Notes: generated by a model not told the origin, from the letters alone. Shown: positions 30,323 through 41,356, counted from the first letter of the stretch. The stretch is DNA of 64,000 nt from Laburnicola sp. R22_1 (GCA_014281115.1 JACONQ010000002.1:2356001-2420000), one strand, 5' to 3'. A program made the numbers and translations.

Positions 30323-32476
30323 CTACGCCACATACACCAACCGATCCAATGGTCTCACATACTCCATCAACGGCCTTCCGTCGAGCGACGTCATCCAGAT
30401 GTCACATCTCACGCCCACCCTCAAAGCCGCGACAGCCAGATCAGTTGCAGAAATATGGCACGGCGGTATCTGAGCAAAGCCATCGAATATCTCTCTCTCG
30501 AATTCGAAAATCTTCGCCACTGCTCGTTCCCATCTCGCCTGGCCTTGAGCGATATCTACCACGAGATCCCACGTTATCTCTGTCTCAGTGTCGTCTTCGA
30601 CTTCTCCGATAATTGCGGATGCAGGTTCTATGGGCGTCTTCACTGCGTCTCGGAATGATCGGTTTGTCATGATCAGCACACAGAGTGCCTCTTGGAATAA
30701 TTCAGGGATGTGATGAGCCTCTTTCAATCGTTGGTCCAACCCGACCAGGACCTGCATATCCGCTTCTACATAGGCGCCATCGTCCCAGTTCTCAATCTCC
30801 GAATCAAGGTGATGGGAGATGACTTGCTTCACCCTTGGATCAATAACTCTAAGCCCGAGCGGTAGGTCATCAGTGCCAGCAATGACAGCACTGCAAACAC
30901 ACTCAAACGCAATTTTAACCAGCTCTCTCCCCTCTTTGAGTAAGTAAAACCAATACGAATCCGGGTTCCGGTGTATTAGATACCCCCACTCGACCCACGG
31001 CAAGCGGAGGAAGTTTTGCGTGAGCGTTTGGAGATCGCAGCGGGCGAAGAAGGCCGAGTTTTCAACCCTTAGGGCAACCCCGTTCAATTGAACCCATTGG
31101 GATCGAGCGGCAAAGCCGGGGTTAAGGCCTTGGAGGTATTTGCAATCCTCGTCCGGGAGGGTTGAGAGGTCTGGGGCTGGAACCTTCTGCCATGTGTAGA
31201 TTGGGGTTAAGAGACCTCCCAGCGCTTCCACTGCCATGCGCATGGAGTTCGGCCGGTCTAGCGCAATTTGGAGGGTGTAGAACTCGTATGTCTTGGGTTG
31301 GATGGGTGGAGCTGTGAGCTTAGGATCTATGGGTGCTTGGGTTCTGGCGCTATTGGTGGCTCCATCGTTATCGCTGTCGCTGTCGCTGTCGCTAGGTAAG
31401 GGTTGGAAAGGTTTTCTCGTCTTCCGCGCTGGCTCCAGACCCGACTCAGCCAAGCTGTCTACCCTCCAGTACGCAGAGTCCGTCAATTGGACGACTATTC
31501 TAGCTTTCCCGGGACTATCAACCGGAAGAAAGCCGTTGGCGAGCCAGTACAAATCGAGCAGCGTCAGTGTTTCTTTTCGCGGACCATTGAGGTCCATCTC
31601 CGCCTGATTATGCCAGCGAAAGACCACAGCGCACGGAATTGCATTCGTCGGATTCAATGTCTCGAATTCACCCGTCTTTCCATATACTCCCGGATGTCTC
31701 ATATCTTCGAATTCATCTTCATCGACGCTGGACATGGTGGCTCGCCACTCCCAGTGCTCGGTCATGTTGCTGGTTCGGAGTGAATAGCCCGGGAGGTCAA
31801 TGTCGCTGTCGAATGCGATCGGCGCATCTGGATCCAGGAGTACTCGCTCTTCGTCGAGATCAGGCCGTACATTGCGTGTATTGACGCCGCGGCCGCAGTC
31901 GAGTCGCTTTCCGTAGCGGCCGAGGAGTCCTATTGATAGGATCCAGTAGCGACTTACGGGTAGCCAGGTGTGGCGGCCTTCGAAGTGGAGGGATCCGGAT
32001 TTATCGTAGACTATGGAGACTTCTGTCTTCATGTGCCGAGAGGAATTCCGTTCCGGATACACGAACGGTAGGAAAGAAAGCCATGTTGGCAGCTTTGATG
32101 TATTCGATTGCATCGGCACTTTATACGCTTCCAAAAGCCGGCACAGCCTTGCCCATCCCGTCCGACAGCTAGTAGACTCAACAGAATGCAAAGTCCACAG
32201 CACACCTGCTTCCGGGATCCAATTCGCATAGTAGTTGAACAGGGTGGGGACTCTTACTCGTCGGAGATACCTATGCGATAGCCCGATCCCGAATCCTTTG
32301 GTAATGTAATCTTGATCCCTATCCTGCAACTGGTTCATGGCCCGTTGTCGCTGGGTCCTGGATGCAGATAGGGCGAGCCATGGTCCAACGATGCCGACGA
32401 GGGCGATGAAGGCCAGACCGACGCCGAGCCAGGTGCCAATGGTCCCAAGTAGGGAAGTGGTGTCCGCGACGGGCAT
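30323..32476 (-). CDS. Hypothetical membrane-anchored protein, 717 residues
   Basis: Single-exon gene from an ATG at 32476. The N-terminus carries one strong transmembrane segment, about residues 8-36 (TSLLGTIGTWLGVGLAFIAL and VGIVGPWLALSA), followed by a basic stretch (SRTQRQRAMNQL), so the bulk of the protein is probably cytosolic. The rest is soluble and Trp-rich, with an acidic Ser/Asp repeat (SDSDSDSDN) near residue 370 from a TCGCTG-type tract. I recognise no domain; its N-terminal anchor recurs in fungal proteins of unknown function. The long uninterrupted frame is convincing. Neighbours are a pseudogene and repeats, so context does not help. Confidence 0.8.
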   Translation of the reverse strand: MPVADTTSLLGTIGTWLGVGLAFIALVGIVGPWLALSASRTQRQRAMNQLQDRDQDYITKGFGIGLSHRYLRRVRVPTLFNYYANWIPEAGVLWTLHSVESTSCRTGWARLCRLLEAYKVPMQSNTSKLPTWLSFLPFVYPERNSSRHMKTEVSIVYDKSGSLHFEGRHTWLPVSRYWILSIGLLGRYGKRLDCGRGVNTRNVRPDLDEERVLLDPDAPIAFDSDIDLPGYSLRTSNMTEHWEWRATMSSVDEDEFEDMRHPGVYGKTGEFETLNPTNAIPCAVVFRWHNQAEMDLNGPRKETLTLLDLYWLANGFLPVDSPGKARIVVQLTDSAYWRVDSLAESGLEPARKTRKPFQPLPSDSDSDSDNDGATNSARTQAPIDPKLTAPPIQPKTYEFYTLQIALDRPNSMRMAVEALGGLLTPIYTWQKVPAPDLSTLPDEDCKYLQGLNPGFAARSQWVQLNGVALRVENSAFFARCDLQTLTQNFLRLPWVEWGYLIHRNPDSYWFYLLKEGRELVKIAFECVCSAVIAGTDDLPLGLRVIDPRVKQVISHHLDSEIENWDDGAYVEADMQVLVGLDQRLKEAHHIPELFQEALCVLIMTNRSFRDAVKTPIEPASAIIGEVEDDTETEITWDLVVDIAQGQARWERAVAKIFEFEREIFDGFAQIPPCHISATDLAVAALRVGVRCDIWMTSLDGRPLMEYVRPLDRLVYVA

Positions 32477-33099
32477 CTTGATGATCGATAATTAATGATG
32501 GTGAGTTCCCGGAAATCAATGTCTTTTCACAACGAGCAGATCAACTCCGCCTCTTCTCAAAGATTGAAAGTCTATATTTTCAGCTAATCCAATTCTAAAA
32601 TATACCGAAGGGATTTCGCAGGATCTAGTCGCTATTCGTTTTACAAAGATGCGCAAGTAAATGAAGTGCAGAGTAGAAGGCAGGAGCTATGTCAAGGCTG
32701 AGATTGACGTTGGGAGGATTAGCGAGAGACTGGTCCAGCCTCGACACGTATGTGGCTTTACCGGTCAGCCCACCTGCTGTTGCTACGATTGCTGAGTACA
32801 GCACTACTACCTATACCCTGTCACTTCAGCCCTACAGGTGGATCAAATCTTGGCGTAAAGCTAGCATCTACCTACTACCTAACCGCTTCGCTTACGGATC
32901 GTGGTTGGACTTTTTTTTTTTTGCGATAGCAATATGACTTGGAAACTTAGTAAAAGAGTATGTCTGACGTTGATCGAACGTTTCGCGAAGCTCCTGCGTA
33001 CCTTTGGAACCTGTTGTCTTGTTGCAAAGTTCAAACCGCAGGCCGATGCACCGGCGAGTGATTTATCAACAGCTCCTCCCGTCGAGCCTCTACCGTTGA
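32477..33099. other. Intergenic with repeat R2 copy 2 and poly(T)
   Basis: Spacer between the 717-residue gene and the kinase pseudogene. It holds repeat R2 copy 2 and a run of 13 T near 32909-32921. On the minus strand that run reads as an A-tail preceded by ATCGC, similar to the end of S1. No gene seen. Confidence 0.5.
32824..32905 (+). repeat. Dispersed repeat family R2, copy 2
   Basis: Second copy of the repeat at 29419-29495, same strand. A run of T follows directly. Confidence 0.8.
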
Positions 33100-35590
33100 T
33101 CCGCACGTCCAGCCCACGCGGCATCTTGAATGTAACCATCCATGAAGGTACTGGCGTCTCCTTGTCTGAGCAGTATCAGCATTTGTTCCAAGGTTCCCTG
33201 ACCTCTGATATAACGCACCATCGTCGTCTCTTCTATACCACATACGCTATCATAGAATACGACAAAGCGCAAGTTTCGGTCGACTCCCATTCGGATGCCG
33301 TCGATAATCCTCAGTGGCGGGGCGCCCAGGGCATAACATGCAGTTTCAAGATCACACAGGCTGCTGAGTTGACAATAACCCTTTACCACCTCTTTTTGTT
33401 AACACCTTGAAACGCTTTTCTGTGTCCACAACAGCAGGAGGGATAACTGCTATTATTGTAATCTTTTTACTAGAAAACCTCTTAGTCGCAAAAAAAAAAA
33501 AAAAAAAAAAAAAAACCATAACTCTTTACTTGACAGAATTGGGGATAAGGACTAGGACGGAGTACCTTTTTTTGGGTAGGGCTGCAGTACGTCCCTTTGA
33601 TGGGACGACGAGTGCGGGTTCGCAGTGGTTCCTCGTCCGGCGTGGTTCCGGTAGGATTCGGGCCGACCTAGAGTACTCGCCGTTTGTGGAGTATGAGACA
33701 TTCGATATGTGCTCATCTGATTTTCAGATACTGAATCCCAAATCGACGGTCTTGCGAATCAGAGAACATCTTAAGGATAACAAAATTCGACCAACATGGG
33801 CCAGGAAGATCCTAAGGCCTACAGAACACTGTCATTTCTACAAAAAAGCATCCACCATCAGGCATCTATTTCTGGCCCCACTCGCCTTCACATGCCAACT
33901 ACCTGATAAATTGCAGTTGTTCGCACCGTGCATTAACGGCGGACACCTTTTCGATCATCTTCAAGAAACCGAACGCTTTAATGAAAACAGGGCTAAACTT
34001 TACGCCGCGAAACTCCTTTGTGCACTGGAGTATCTACATGACATCCTCGATGCTAGCTTCTGGCTGAAGTCTGGGAATATCTTACTAGACTCCCAAGGGC
34101 ATGTTACCGTGTGTAGCTTTGGTCTCTTCATTCGATATGACAAGAGTGAGGATCCGGAAGCATGCAAGCGGCTAGAATACCCACCCCCATAATTGCTCGT
34201 CGAGGAGAAAAACAGCACCCGAACTGTCAGTCGCGAGACAGACAGATCCCAAGTCGTCAACTGGTGGACCCTGGGAATCCTTCTATATGAAATGCTCACT
34301 GGACTACCCCCGTTCTATAGCGACGACCCCGAAACGATACGTCGGAATATCCTAGAGGAAAACATTGTATTTCCAAAATCAATGGGTTCTTCCGCTCGAG
34401 AAGTTTTGGTTCAGCCTCTGGATCGTAGGCCTGAGAGGCGGCTAGGAGCGCGTGGAGTTGCAGAGATCAAAGCACATGCCTTCTTTGAAGATGTCGAGTG
34501 GACACGAGTACTACAGCGGGAGTACACACCTAGTTTCAAGCCTGACGATGTGGTGAGCAGGTACAAGCACTATGGGGTCGACTATCCTTATGAGCCACCG
34601 CTGTCACATGAAGAAGCATTCCAAAAACAATTTGCCGGATGGTCATATCTAGGTGGAAGCATGCTACCATTGGCATTCCCTACCAAAGAGCTCCACCTCG
34701 AATCCGACCACATAGTCCCGCGTAATGATGATTGGGAGCTTGTGTGGGTGGATACAGCTCGAAAATTCCGTTTCTGTAATCGGCCTACCGAAGAGGAGAG
34801 CCCGGTCCCTGTTCGACAACTAGACCATCGCACAGCTGCTGGAGATGACAATCTCTCCAGACCCGAGACGCCAGCCTCACCGACTTTAGACCAAAAGCTC
34901 GAGGCGCTCGAGTCGGCCATGAACAACGGATACGACCTTGCGACTTTGCAGCTCCTGGATTATGGGATCGACCTAAACATCGAAATATCCCACTAAAACC
35001 GACACAGAACTCCCCTGCAATAGGCAGTGAAATGGGAAAAACCTCACCTAGCGAGGCCGTTCCTTACTCGAAGCACAAAGCCAGTAGATCGCGCGGCAGC
35101 CACTCTGTCCCTGGTTCTAGCTGTGGAAACGCAAAATGTCCAGATCATTGACATGCTCCTCGCCAACGGCGTGCAGTGCGACTTTCGCGAGTCAGACCCT
35201 CCTCGTCACAAGAAGCCTCACCACAAAGGGGAAGGCCAAGTTTTTGACGAGGGTCTGGATTTTACGCCGCCGCTTGTCTGTGCAGTTCAACGCGGCAATC
35301 TGGAGATTGTGCGATTGCCCGTTGCACACGGAGCGGACGTCAATGCGCAATACCACGGTCTCAGGCCTGACTTCGGCCAAAACCTCAGTTTTGTTTGTGG
35401 GTGAGTGGTGCAGTTGGCGATGGAGTTGGGGCCGCTGGAGATGGTTCGTTTATTGGTAGACAGCGGTGCAACTTTGGATCCTGCGCAAAGAGCTATTCAT
35501 GCGTATCGAGAATGCAGCTTCGTGGAAAGGGCGGTGTATCAACGGGTTGTAGCTGGGCTACAGGCGATGAATCGGGAACGCGATGATTAG
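33100..35590 (+). pseudogene. AGC-type protein kinase with ankyrin repeats, decayed and interrupted
   Basis: Relic of an AGC (Ypk/SGK-like) kinase fused to ankyrin repeats. A C2-like N-terminus (GILNVTIHEGTGVSLSEQYQ, then YAIIEYDKAQVSVDSHSDAV) is interrupted at 33387-33517 by retroposon S1. The kinase domain follows: LFAPCINGGHLFDHLQE, then YAAKLLCALEYLHDILDASF, with the HRDLKPEN loop replaced by SFWLKSGN, and DFG replaced by SFG. Both key Asp residues are gone. TAA at 34190 then breaks EYPPP..LLVEE, the APE region, and VVNWWTLGILLYEMLTGLPP follows. Further stops (34994, 35021, 35402) break the C-tail and ankyrin-like units (VETQNVQIIDMLLANGVQ; LEIVRLPVAHGADVNAQ). Removing insert plus one target copy restores one frame up to 34190. 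No functional kinase is possible. Confidence 0.85.
33387..33517 (+). mobile_element. Short retroposon S1 with poly(A) tail (SINE-like)
   Basis: A 131-bp insert ending in 26 A (33490-33515). It is bounded by a 12-base duplication: ATAACCCTTTAC at 33375-33386 and ATAACTCTTTAC at 33518-33529, one mismatch. The inserted segment plus one copy of the duplication is 143 bases, which accounts for the frame change in the host pseudogene. A related copy lies at 28358-28450. No coding capacity. Insertion by a LINE-type machinery is inferred; a tRNA-like promoter is not evident. Confidence 0.82.
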
Positions 35591-36101
35591 ATTGAGGGAG
35601 TGGTATAGCACAATACGGTTTCAAACCATCTAGCCTAGGCAACCGGGTCTTATAGCATTATAGATACAGCCACGGGTTCCTTCTAGAGCACGCAGCCTGC
35701 TTTCATAATAAATGAAAGGTTGAAGTAGACATCTGCCGCTTTCGAAGAGGTCGTGTTGTGCCAGTTCCAACCAGTTAGCGCACCGCATTTGTTCTCCTCC
35801 CTATAAAGGTTGCCTTCTTTAATCACCTAGATGCCGTAAACATAGAATAAATAAAAGAATCTATTGTCGCAGAAGTCGCATGATGCTGCAGGAGATGGAG
35901 GGAGAGGAGACGTCTTTGAAGGTGTGGGCGTACTACTAGGCAACATAGAGTTGACGAGAGACATCTCGAAAGAGTATAGTGAGAATAATTCGTTCTGATC
36001 GGCAATGGCAGTGGTTTTTAGGGTAAATATATAAACTAGATTTAGGTACTCGATCTGCATGTAGCGAGCGCCGTTTGCTTCTTGCTAACAAGAAAGTTGT
36101 A
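35591..36101. other. Intergenic, nothing recognised
   Basis: About 510 bases between the pseudogene and the actin-fold gene stop. Probably 3' flanking DNA; no repeat or gene seen. Confidence 0.45.
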
Positions 36102-37184
36102 CTATAGTTCGACTTGTTCATGTAGCATCAGTGCTCTCCAAGCAAGCTCTGCAGCGCCTCTAGCTGAAACATATTCTGGATCACTATCAAGCACGTCGGC
36201 TTCAAAGCCTACCGATTTGATTCCGTCCTTGATCGCTCTTTGAAACGCGGCATCGCTCACTCTATCAGCGCATCCAGTCATAATGACTGTGATAATTTCT
36301 GGAGGATGTGGAATGCCGACGTACTTGCGACGTAAAATCTCTGTAACAAGGGTACGGATCTTCGCGAAAACGTCCGGATCCGATGGATCAGCATTTCCCA
36401 TGTCGAACAAGCTTGCTAGGTCCCTGTTCTCTCCAGCAAGGTCGTAGGCCTCGCGCATAACTTTGGTTTGCAGCAGTAGAGCGGTGTCTGAAAAATCGAC
36501 GAGCAAAGTATGGTGAACAGGGAGATTCCGTCCTTCCTCCGTACACTTTTCCTTATCTGTGAAGCTTTCACAAAGACCCATATCATGGCCAGCGTAGGCA
36601 GCTGTTATCGTATGCGGTGCGTAGCCATGATTGCCCGGAAGCACACGAATGCCGAGATACGTCGCAACATCCGCGATATCCTCTTGATATAGACCAGGCA
36701 ACGCAGGGTAGCTGATAATGGTGGAGGAAGAGGGTCCTGCAATTTCGACGAGCTTTCGCACCACAGAAGACAAGATAGCTACATCGGAAGAAGCCGGCAA
36801 GCCGACAGCTTTTCGAATGCTCCTCAAGATCTGCCGCGGCTGGTCGTCCCACTGGTCTTCCAAGCTGCCATATGGTGGACTATAAACGGCGTTAGTGCCT
36901 ATCATGTCAAGCTCTATTGGATATACGCACCAGGGATGTTCCGACATTTGTAGAGACAGCCGCTTCATGAGATCTAGATACGCGGCGTCGCCTTCGATCT
37001 TGCCTATATCGCGAAATTTCCCATCTTGTTCTCGAACCGATACAACTCCATGGTCTGCACTCAGAGATATTCCGAGAGTAGTACTTGGCCGCACCGATTT
37101 GCTTGCACAGAGTCGTTGGTAAAGTAAACCAGAGAAGAATGTTACTGAGGTTAATATAATGATAATAAATCTAGGAGACGCCAT
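36102..37184 (-). CDS. Membrane-anchored actin/Hsp70-like ATPase-fold protein
   Basis: Single-exon gene of 360 residues. The frame is open to 37241, but only with TTG; the ATG at 37184 gives MASPRFIIIILTSVTFFSGL, one transmembrane or signal-anchor segment. The luminal or outer part begins TLGISLSADHGVVSVREQDG, resembling a phosphate-1 motif of the actin/Hsp70 superfamily. It ends DPEYVSARGAAELAWRAL, resembling the end of that fold (adenosine-like motif followed by a helix). Between them are VVRKLVEIAGPSSSTIISYP and EIITVIMTGCADRVSDAAFQ. A similar architecture occurs in uncharacterised fungal proteins. Nucleotide binding is an inference; catalytic residues cannot be confirmed by eye. Confidence 0.7.
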   Translation of the reverse strand: MASPRFIIIILTSVTFFSGLLYQRLCASKSVRPSTTLGISLSADHGVVSVREQDGKFRDIGKIEGDAAYLDLMKRLSLQMSEHPWCVYPIELDMIGTNAVYSPPYGSLEDQWDDQPRQILRSIRKAVGLPASSDVAILSSVVRKLVEIAGPSSSTIISYPALPGLYQEDIADVATYLGIRVLPGNHGYAPHTITAAYAGHDMGLCESFTDKEKCTEEGRNLPVHHTLLVDFSDTALLLQTKVMREAYDLAGENRDLASLFDMGNADPSDPDVFAKIRTLVTEILRRKYVGIPHPPEIITVIMTGCADRVSDAAFQRAIKDGIKSVGFEADVLDSDPEYVSARGAAELAWRALMLHEQVEL

Positions 37185-38309
37185 ATATGATATAACGTTC
37201 AAGGCTTGCAAAGAAAGAGGATCGATTGAGGTATGTGACAAGGATTGATGGGAAGAAAGCGTTAACGACTTCGAGTGAGAAACGGGGAAGGCGTTGGGAG
37301 GTAAGATGGTTGCACATCTGTTGGGGATTGAGCTTATGTCATCTCGTACACAGTTTTGCCCCGCACCTGGTCATTTTTAGCACTCATTTGTAACAGTTCG
37401 GCCCCCAGCCGCCACTTTCAGAGGCTGTGCTATGGCGCGTAGTTAGGGCGTAAATTGCGGTGCAGTTGTCAGCCCACGCACCTATGGTATCTAGCAAAAC
37501 GACATTCCGCAGCGACTGAAGTTACATGTGACTCTTGGGCCGCGCGCCAGGCAGCCAACCTTGGAACAACTTGAGGTGCAGTTGGCAGGGGGCCTCAGGC
37601 TGACTGTAAGTTGTCCTTCCCAGTATGGTTGGTTAAGCTGACGATTTTACCAAACAGCGCACCATGCATCCTGGGTAGTGAACTAGAATAGTCACTAACC
37701 GTGGGCTCTATCGCTCTTCAATCTCAACATAGCTACTCTCTTGGCTTTACCTATCGACAACATGATGGAATCAAAGTCGATTACAGCCCACGACTGCGAA
37801 TCTCTTCACATTGATCACCGCTCCCTTCCATGGATGTGCCGTTCCTTAACTCACAGTTGATGCCAAGGTCTTACTTCTGACATGAGATCCCAAGGTGACA
37901 CAGGATCAATCATTGAAGTTGGAGACAACCATCGGCCCCATCACTGTTCACAAGACCACTGCTCAATGGCTCTGTTAAACTCATATTCGCCGTGCGGTGT
38001 CATTTGATCATCTATTCTTGTACACAGCCCTGGCGAGATTAAAGTCCATGACTGTTGTAGGATTCGACGAATGCCAGCCGTGTTTCAGCCTTTGTGAGAT
38101 TATTGTACATAGTAAATACCTGAGACCCAAAAAGGCTGAGTATATCTTAATTTATATGTGTCTTGGTAAGTAGCAGTCCGTAGGGTGGGGGCAGGTCTTC
38201 TCACGTTCATCTGCTGGGTGGGAAATATAAGAATCGTTCATGTTAAGTCTTTTCGGACTATACAAAATTCTCCTGTCTTCAAACTTTCGCATTCATCTCT
38301 TTTACAGAC
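37185..38309. other. Intergenic, nothing recognised
   Basis: About 1.1 kb between two divergent genes, so promoters for both lie here. No repeat, RNA or coding signal recognised. Confidence 0.45.
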
Positions 38310-40045
38310 ATGTATTTTCTTCAAAACGTGGCGTGTTGCGCCTTCTTAGTATTGGTCGGTTGGTCTCATGCTTTGGCGCTGCCAGATTCCGATTGGGAGG
38401 TTGTTCATCCATCAAATCTTTTCCCCAGAGAACCTTTCGATGTTAGCAAGTACGCATCTCTCGGAGAATCCTACGCCTCAGGCCCAAGTGCTGGAGATAG
38501 CTACGATGACACGAAATGCCGCCGGTACAAGAAAGCCTTTGGACCGCAGGTTGCAGAGGACGAACGCATTCACGGACCCAAGCCCATAGACTTTTCATTC
38601 ATAGCATGCTCTGGGTCAAGAACCTGGCACATTTTTCAAGACAGACCGGACGGTAAAGTCAAACAATCCCAGGCCGGCCAGCTTAAAGATAATAATCCAG
38701 ATATGGTGACTTTGTCCATTGGCGGAAACGATATTGGCTTTGCGACTCTGCTTGATCGGGTACGTCCAAAACATATTTGTTCCAAGCTTCAACTCATGAT
38801 CATTAGTGTGTTTATCGCTTCTACCAAAGCCATATCAACGCCTGTAGAGGATGCCACTGGTTCTGGTCCGACGATTGTACCAACGACTGCAAGGCGGCTA
38901 TGGAAGAAGTTGAAAAGAATATCGACGGAAGCCAATTCGCTTCTGATCTTACTAGTGCTATCAAGGCCATATTCGATGCCGTGCCCCGGACAAAGCTCTT
39001 TATCACTGGATATCCCGAATTCTGGAATGACAAGACGGACTACTGTGATAGCGTGAGCTTCAAGCTCAACTGTCCGAACAACTGGGTCTTGCCATTGACT
39101 AAAGAGCGGAGGCGTGGAATGAATTATCTCACCTGGAAATTGAACGCGAAGATTCAAACCATCATCAAGAACTGGCCCACTAGGGCCGACATTCACTACG
39201 TGGATACCAACTCGCGCTTTGAAGGACACCGATTTTGCGAAGAGGGCGTCCGCGAACCCAGCTATCGTAACCCAAACATTTGGTTTTACCCTCTGGAATA
39301 CACCACGAATGGCCAGTCTGTCAAGTTCGACGGCAGAGGAGAAAATGTACCTTCGGGGGATTGCAACGCTATCTTGCAGGATGGCGATCAAGGCGAATAC
39401 TTCACCTGCCTCATAGCTAATGGAGTACTTGATAACAACACTTCGATCGATCTCGCCAATATGACCAACAACGCTGCAGGAGATGGTGAGGTCGCCATCA
39501 AAAGTGGTGGCGACCTTCCAGATTGGATAGCCCGTGTCTTCCATCCAAATATCAACGGCATGAGTGCTTACAAGGAAGCAATCATTCAAGCATACAATGA
39601 CTACAAGCCGGCTTCCATCCCTTCATCCAGTCCCCCAGCAGGAAAGTCTTTGTCTATTGCGATGATCACCATAGTCAATAGCCATTTCGGCGGAGCGACC
39701 GTTGACAGTATGTGGCACTTCTATATTACAAAGACTGGCCACGCAGTCGACTGTAACGAAGATTCCGACCTGGTAGAGGAGATTGCTCCCCACGATTCTA
39801 CTGACCCAACGCTGTCTTCTGACGTGGATATAAAGCAGCCTCCTTGGCCTGGTGGCAGCTACAAGCTAAACATAGATGGACAAGAGTGCGAATATAAGTG
39901 CGACGGAACGAACCCTGGGCGACTTTTCTGTCCAGAGAGGGAGATTTCATGCAAAGAAGATTCGCAAAAGAGCAATAGTGATGGCACCAAAACTTGTGGC
40001 AGCTCACGGGCAACGTTCCATGCAGTTGTCTATTGTGACTTTTAG
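38310..40045 (+). CDS. Secreted SGNH/GDSL-type hydrolase
   Basis: Secreted esterase or lipase of the SGNH superfamily. Exons 38310-38759 and 38807-40045 (47-bp intron GTACGT..CATTAG) give 562 residues. Signal peptide about residues 1-24 (MYFLQNVACCAFLVLVGWSH..). Block I is KYASLGESYASGPSAGDSY: catalytic Ser54 sits in G-E-S where most members have G-D-S. Block III-like LSIGGNDIGFATLLDR supplies the Asn. The catalytic His lies in FHPNINGMSAYKEA. The mid-region is Cys-rich (CRGCHWFW, DCTNDC), consistent with disulphides in a secreted protein. The C-terminal 150 residues form an extra domain with CDGTNPGRLFCPEREISC, of unknown function. Substrate unknown. Confidence 0.88.
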
Positions 40046-40322
40046 TTTCAACGCGCTTAGAGAGTCCGAGCTGGCGCTCTACCTGAGGTAGTTGTTTTGT
40101 CGCATAGTTAGAGTAGAATAGTAGTTAGATTTTATGCCTCTATCGGGTGTACCGTCTGTAGACTTCCTCCAACATGTCGAGCGCAAGTTCCAATCCCTGG
40201 TACAACTCGTGATCGACTCCATCATGAGGGGCCGGCCGATTTGCACATGCTCTGTTCCCGAACGGTCGCCAAACCAGTCTTATTGCTTTACCTTGTTTTA
40301 AAGCGTTTTTCTAGGACCCCTA

Positions 40323-40380
40323 CAGCTTTCCATAACAGCGTTGTACTGTGTACCGAGAGTGCGCGAAGTTCTCTTTCAGA
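40323..40380 (+). repeat. Dispersed repeat family R3, copy 1
   Basis: 58 bases starting CAGCTTTCCATAACAGCG and ending GCGCGAAG plus CTCTTTCAGA. Matches 53353-53410 at about 50 of 58 positions, same orientation. Confidence 0.78.
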
Positions 40381-40454
40381 TAGTTCCAATCGCTATTCGT
40401 CAGCTTGTTAAACAACACGCACCGACACTCCCTCATAAACGCCTCCTTTTTTTC

Positions 40455-40543
40455 ATTTCATGCATATCCGTTCATAGTCAACTCAACCTTTTACAGATTA
40501 TGAAACTTAACAGCACAACCAAGATTCAACAGCCAAAGTACCC
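40455..40543 (+). repeat. Dispersed repeat family R1, copy 3
   Basis: See 12651-12742. It lies 75 bases after R3, so R1 and R3 could be pieces of one larger decayed element. Confidence 0.7.
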
Positions 40544-40900
40544 ATACACTACCACATCAATAGTGCTACAGTGGCACTATGCCCCACTATGGCTAGCGCT
40601 GTCGTACTCGCTCGCGGTAGCTGCGACAGTCGCGGCTATAGCGATTGGTATACACGCCTTTACCAAAACGACGTAGCCATGGAGACGAGTTTCAGCACAA
40701 TGTTAGCAACTACACGGAACGCTGAGATCGATGGGCTCATGGCAGCTTGCTCGTTGGGGGCGTGGCCTATGCCCGGTGATGTGTTAAAGACAAAACTTAC
40801 GTTTGGGAAGCTTGCGGGTAGACAGGAAGGTACTGCGCGTTTAGCTTTTGCTTTTCCCAAGTCTGCGGAGAAGATTGAGTTTGGTAAAAAGCATATGTGA
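40536..40900 (+). pseudogene. Fragment of fungal membrane protein of unknown function
   Basis: Reads KYPYTTTSIVLQWHYAPLWL, then ALSYSLAVAATVAAIAIGIH in one frame (a transmembrane segment). It continues in the next frame as NDVAMETSFSTMLATTRNAE, IDGLMAACSLGAWPMPGDVL and KTKLTFGKL. The family has these in one frame; here ACCAAAACGACG lacks one A, at about 40665. The 5' end merges with repeat R1. This C-terminal module recurs in uncharacterised fungal proteins. It is truncated at the front, so it is a relic even if the missing base were an error. Confidence 0.65.
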
Positions 40901-41267
40901 TGGTTGCTTGTACGGGGTGATGGCAGTGTAAGCGTATGGAGGAATCTTTATCCCTCAACGGATTGGTTTTACCTATTGCCTAAACCACGACTGGATAGAG
41001 CTAGTACTCTCTCTTCTAGGCGTGAATCCATGGATGCAACACTCTCACGAACACTAAGGAATCACCTACGCGCATCGCTATATCTACGCCTTCTTCGTTT
41101 ACAATCTATAAACACATAGTATCACAAGGTAAGGAGTAGGAACCACATATTTGTACAAATTTTACAATGTTTTCGAATTTCGTTTTCACGGCACATGAGC
41201 TGGACCAGCCAAGCTCAGCCAAGATACTAGTGTACACTATGCCCCTTAATGCCGACATGGGCAAGAA

Positions 41268-41350
41268 CGCAGGCACGAAACAGAACGCAGGCACGAAACA
41301 GAACGCAGACAAGAAACAGAACGCAGACAAGAAACAGAACGCAAACAAAC
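41268..41350. repeat. 18-bp tandem repeat, about 4.5 copies
   Basis: Unit AACGCAGGCACGAAACAG, drifting to AACGCAGACAAGAAACAG in later copies. Being a multiple of three it gives repetitive frames on both strands; it has no gene around it. Confidence 0.88.
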
Positions 41351-41356
41351 ACCCCC

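Larger units (their letters stand above)
40046..41356. other. Repeat-rich spacer with a gene relic
   Basis: About 1.3 kb holding repeats R3 (40323-40380) and R1 (40455-40543), a frameshifted gene fragment (40536-40900) and an 18-bp tandem repeat (41268-41350). No intact gene. Confidence 0.55.
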
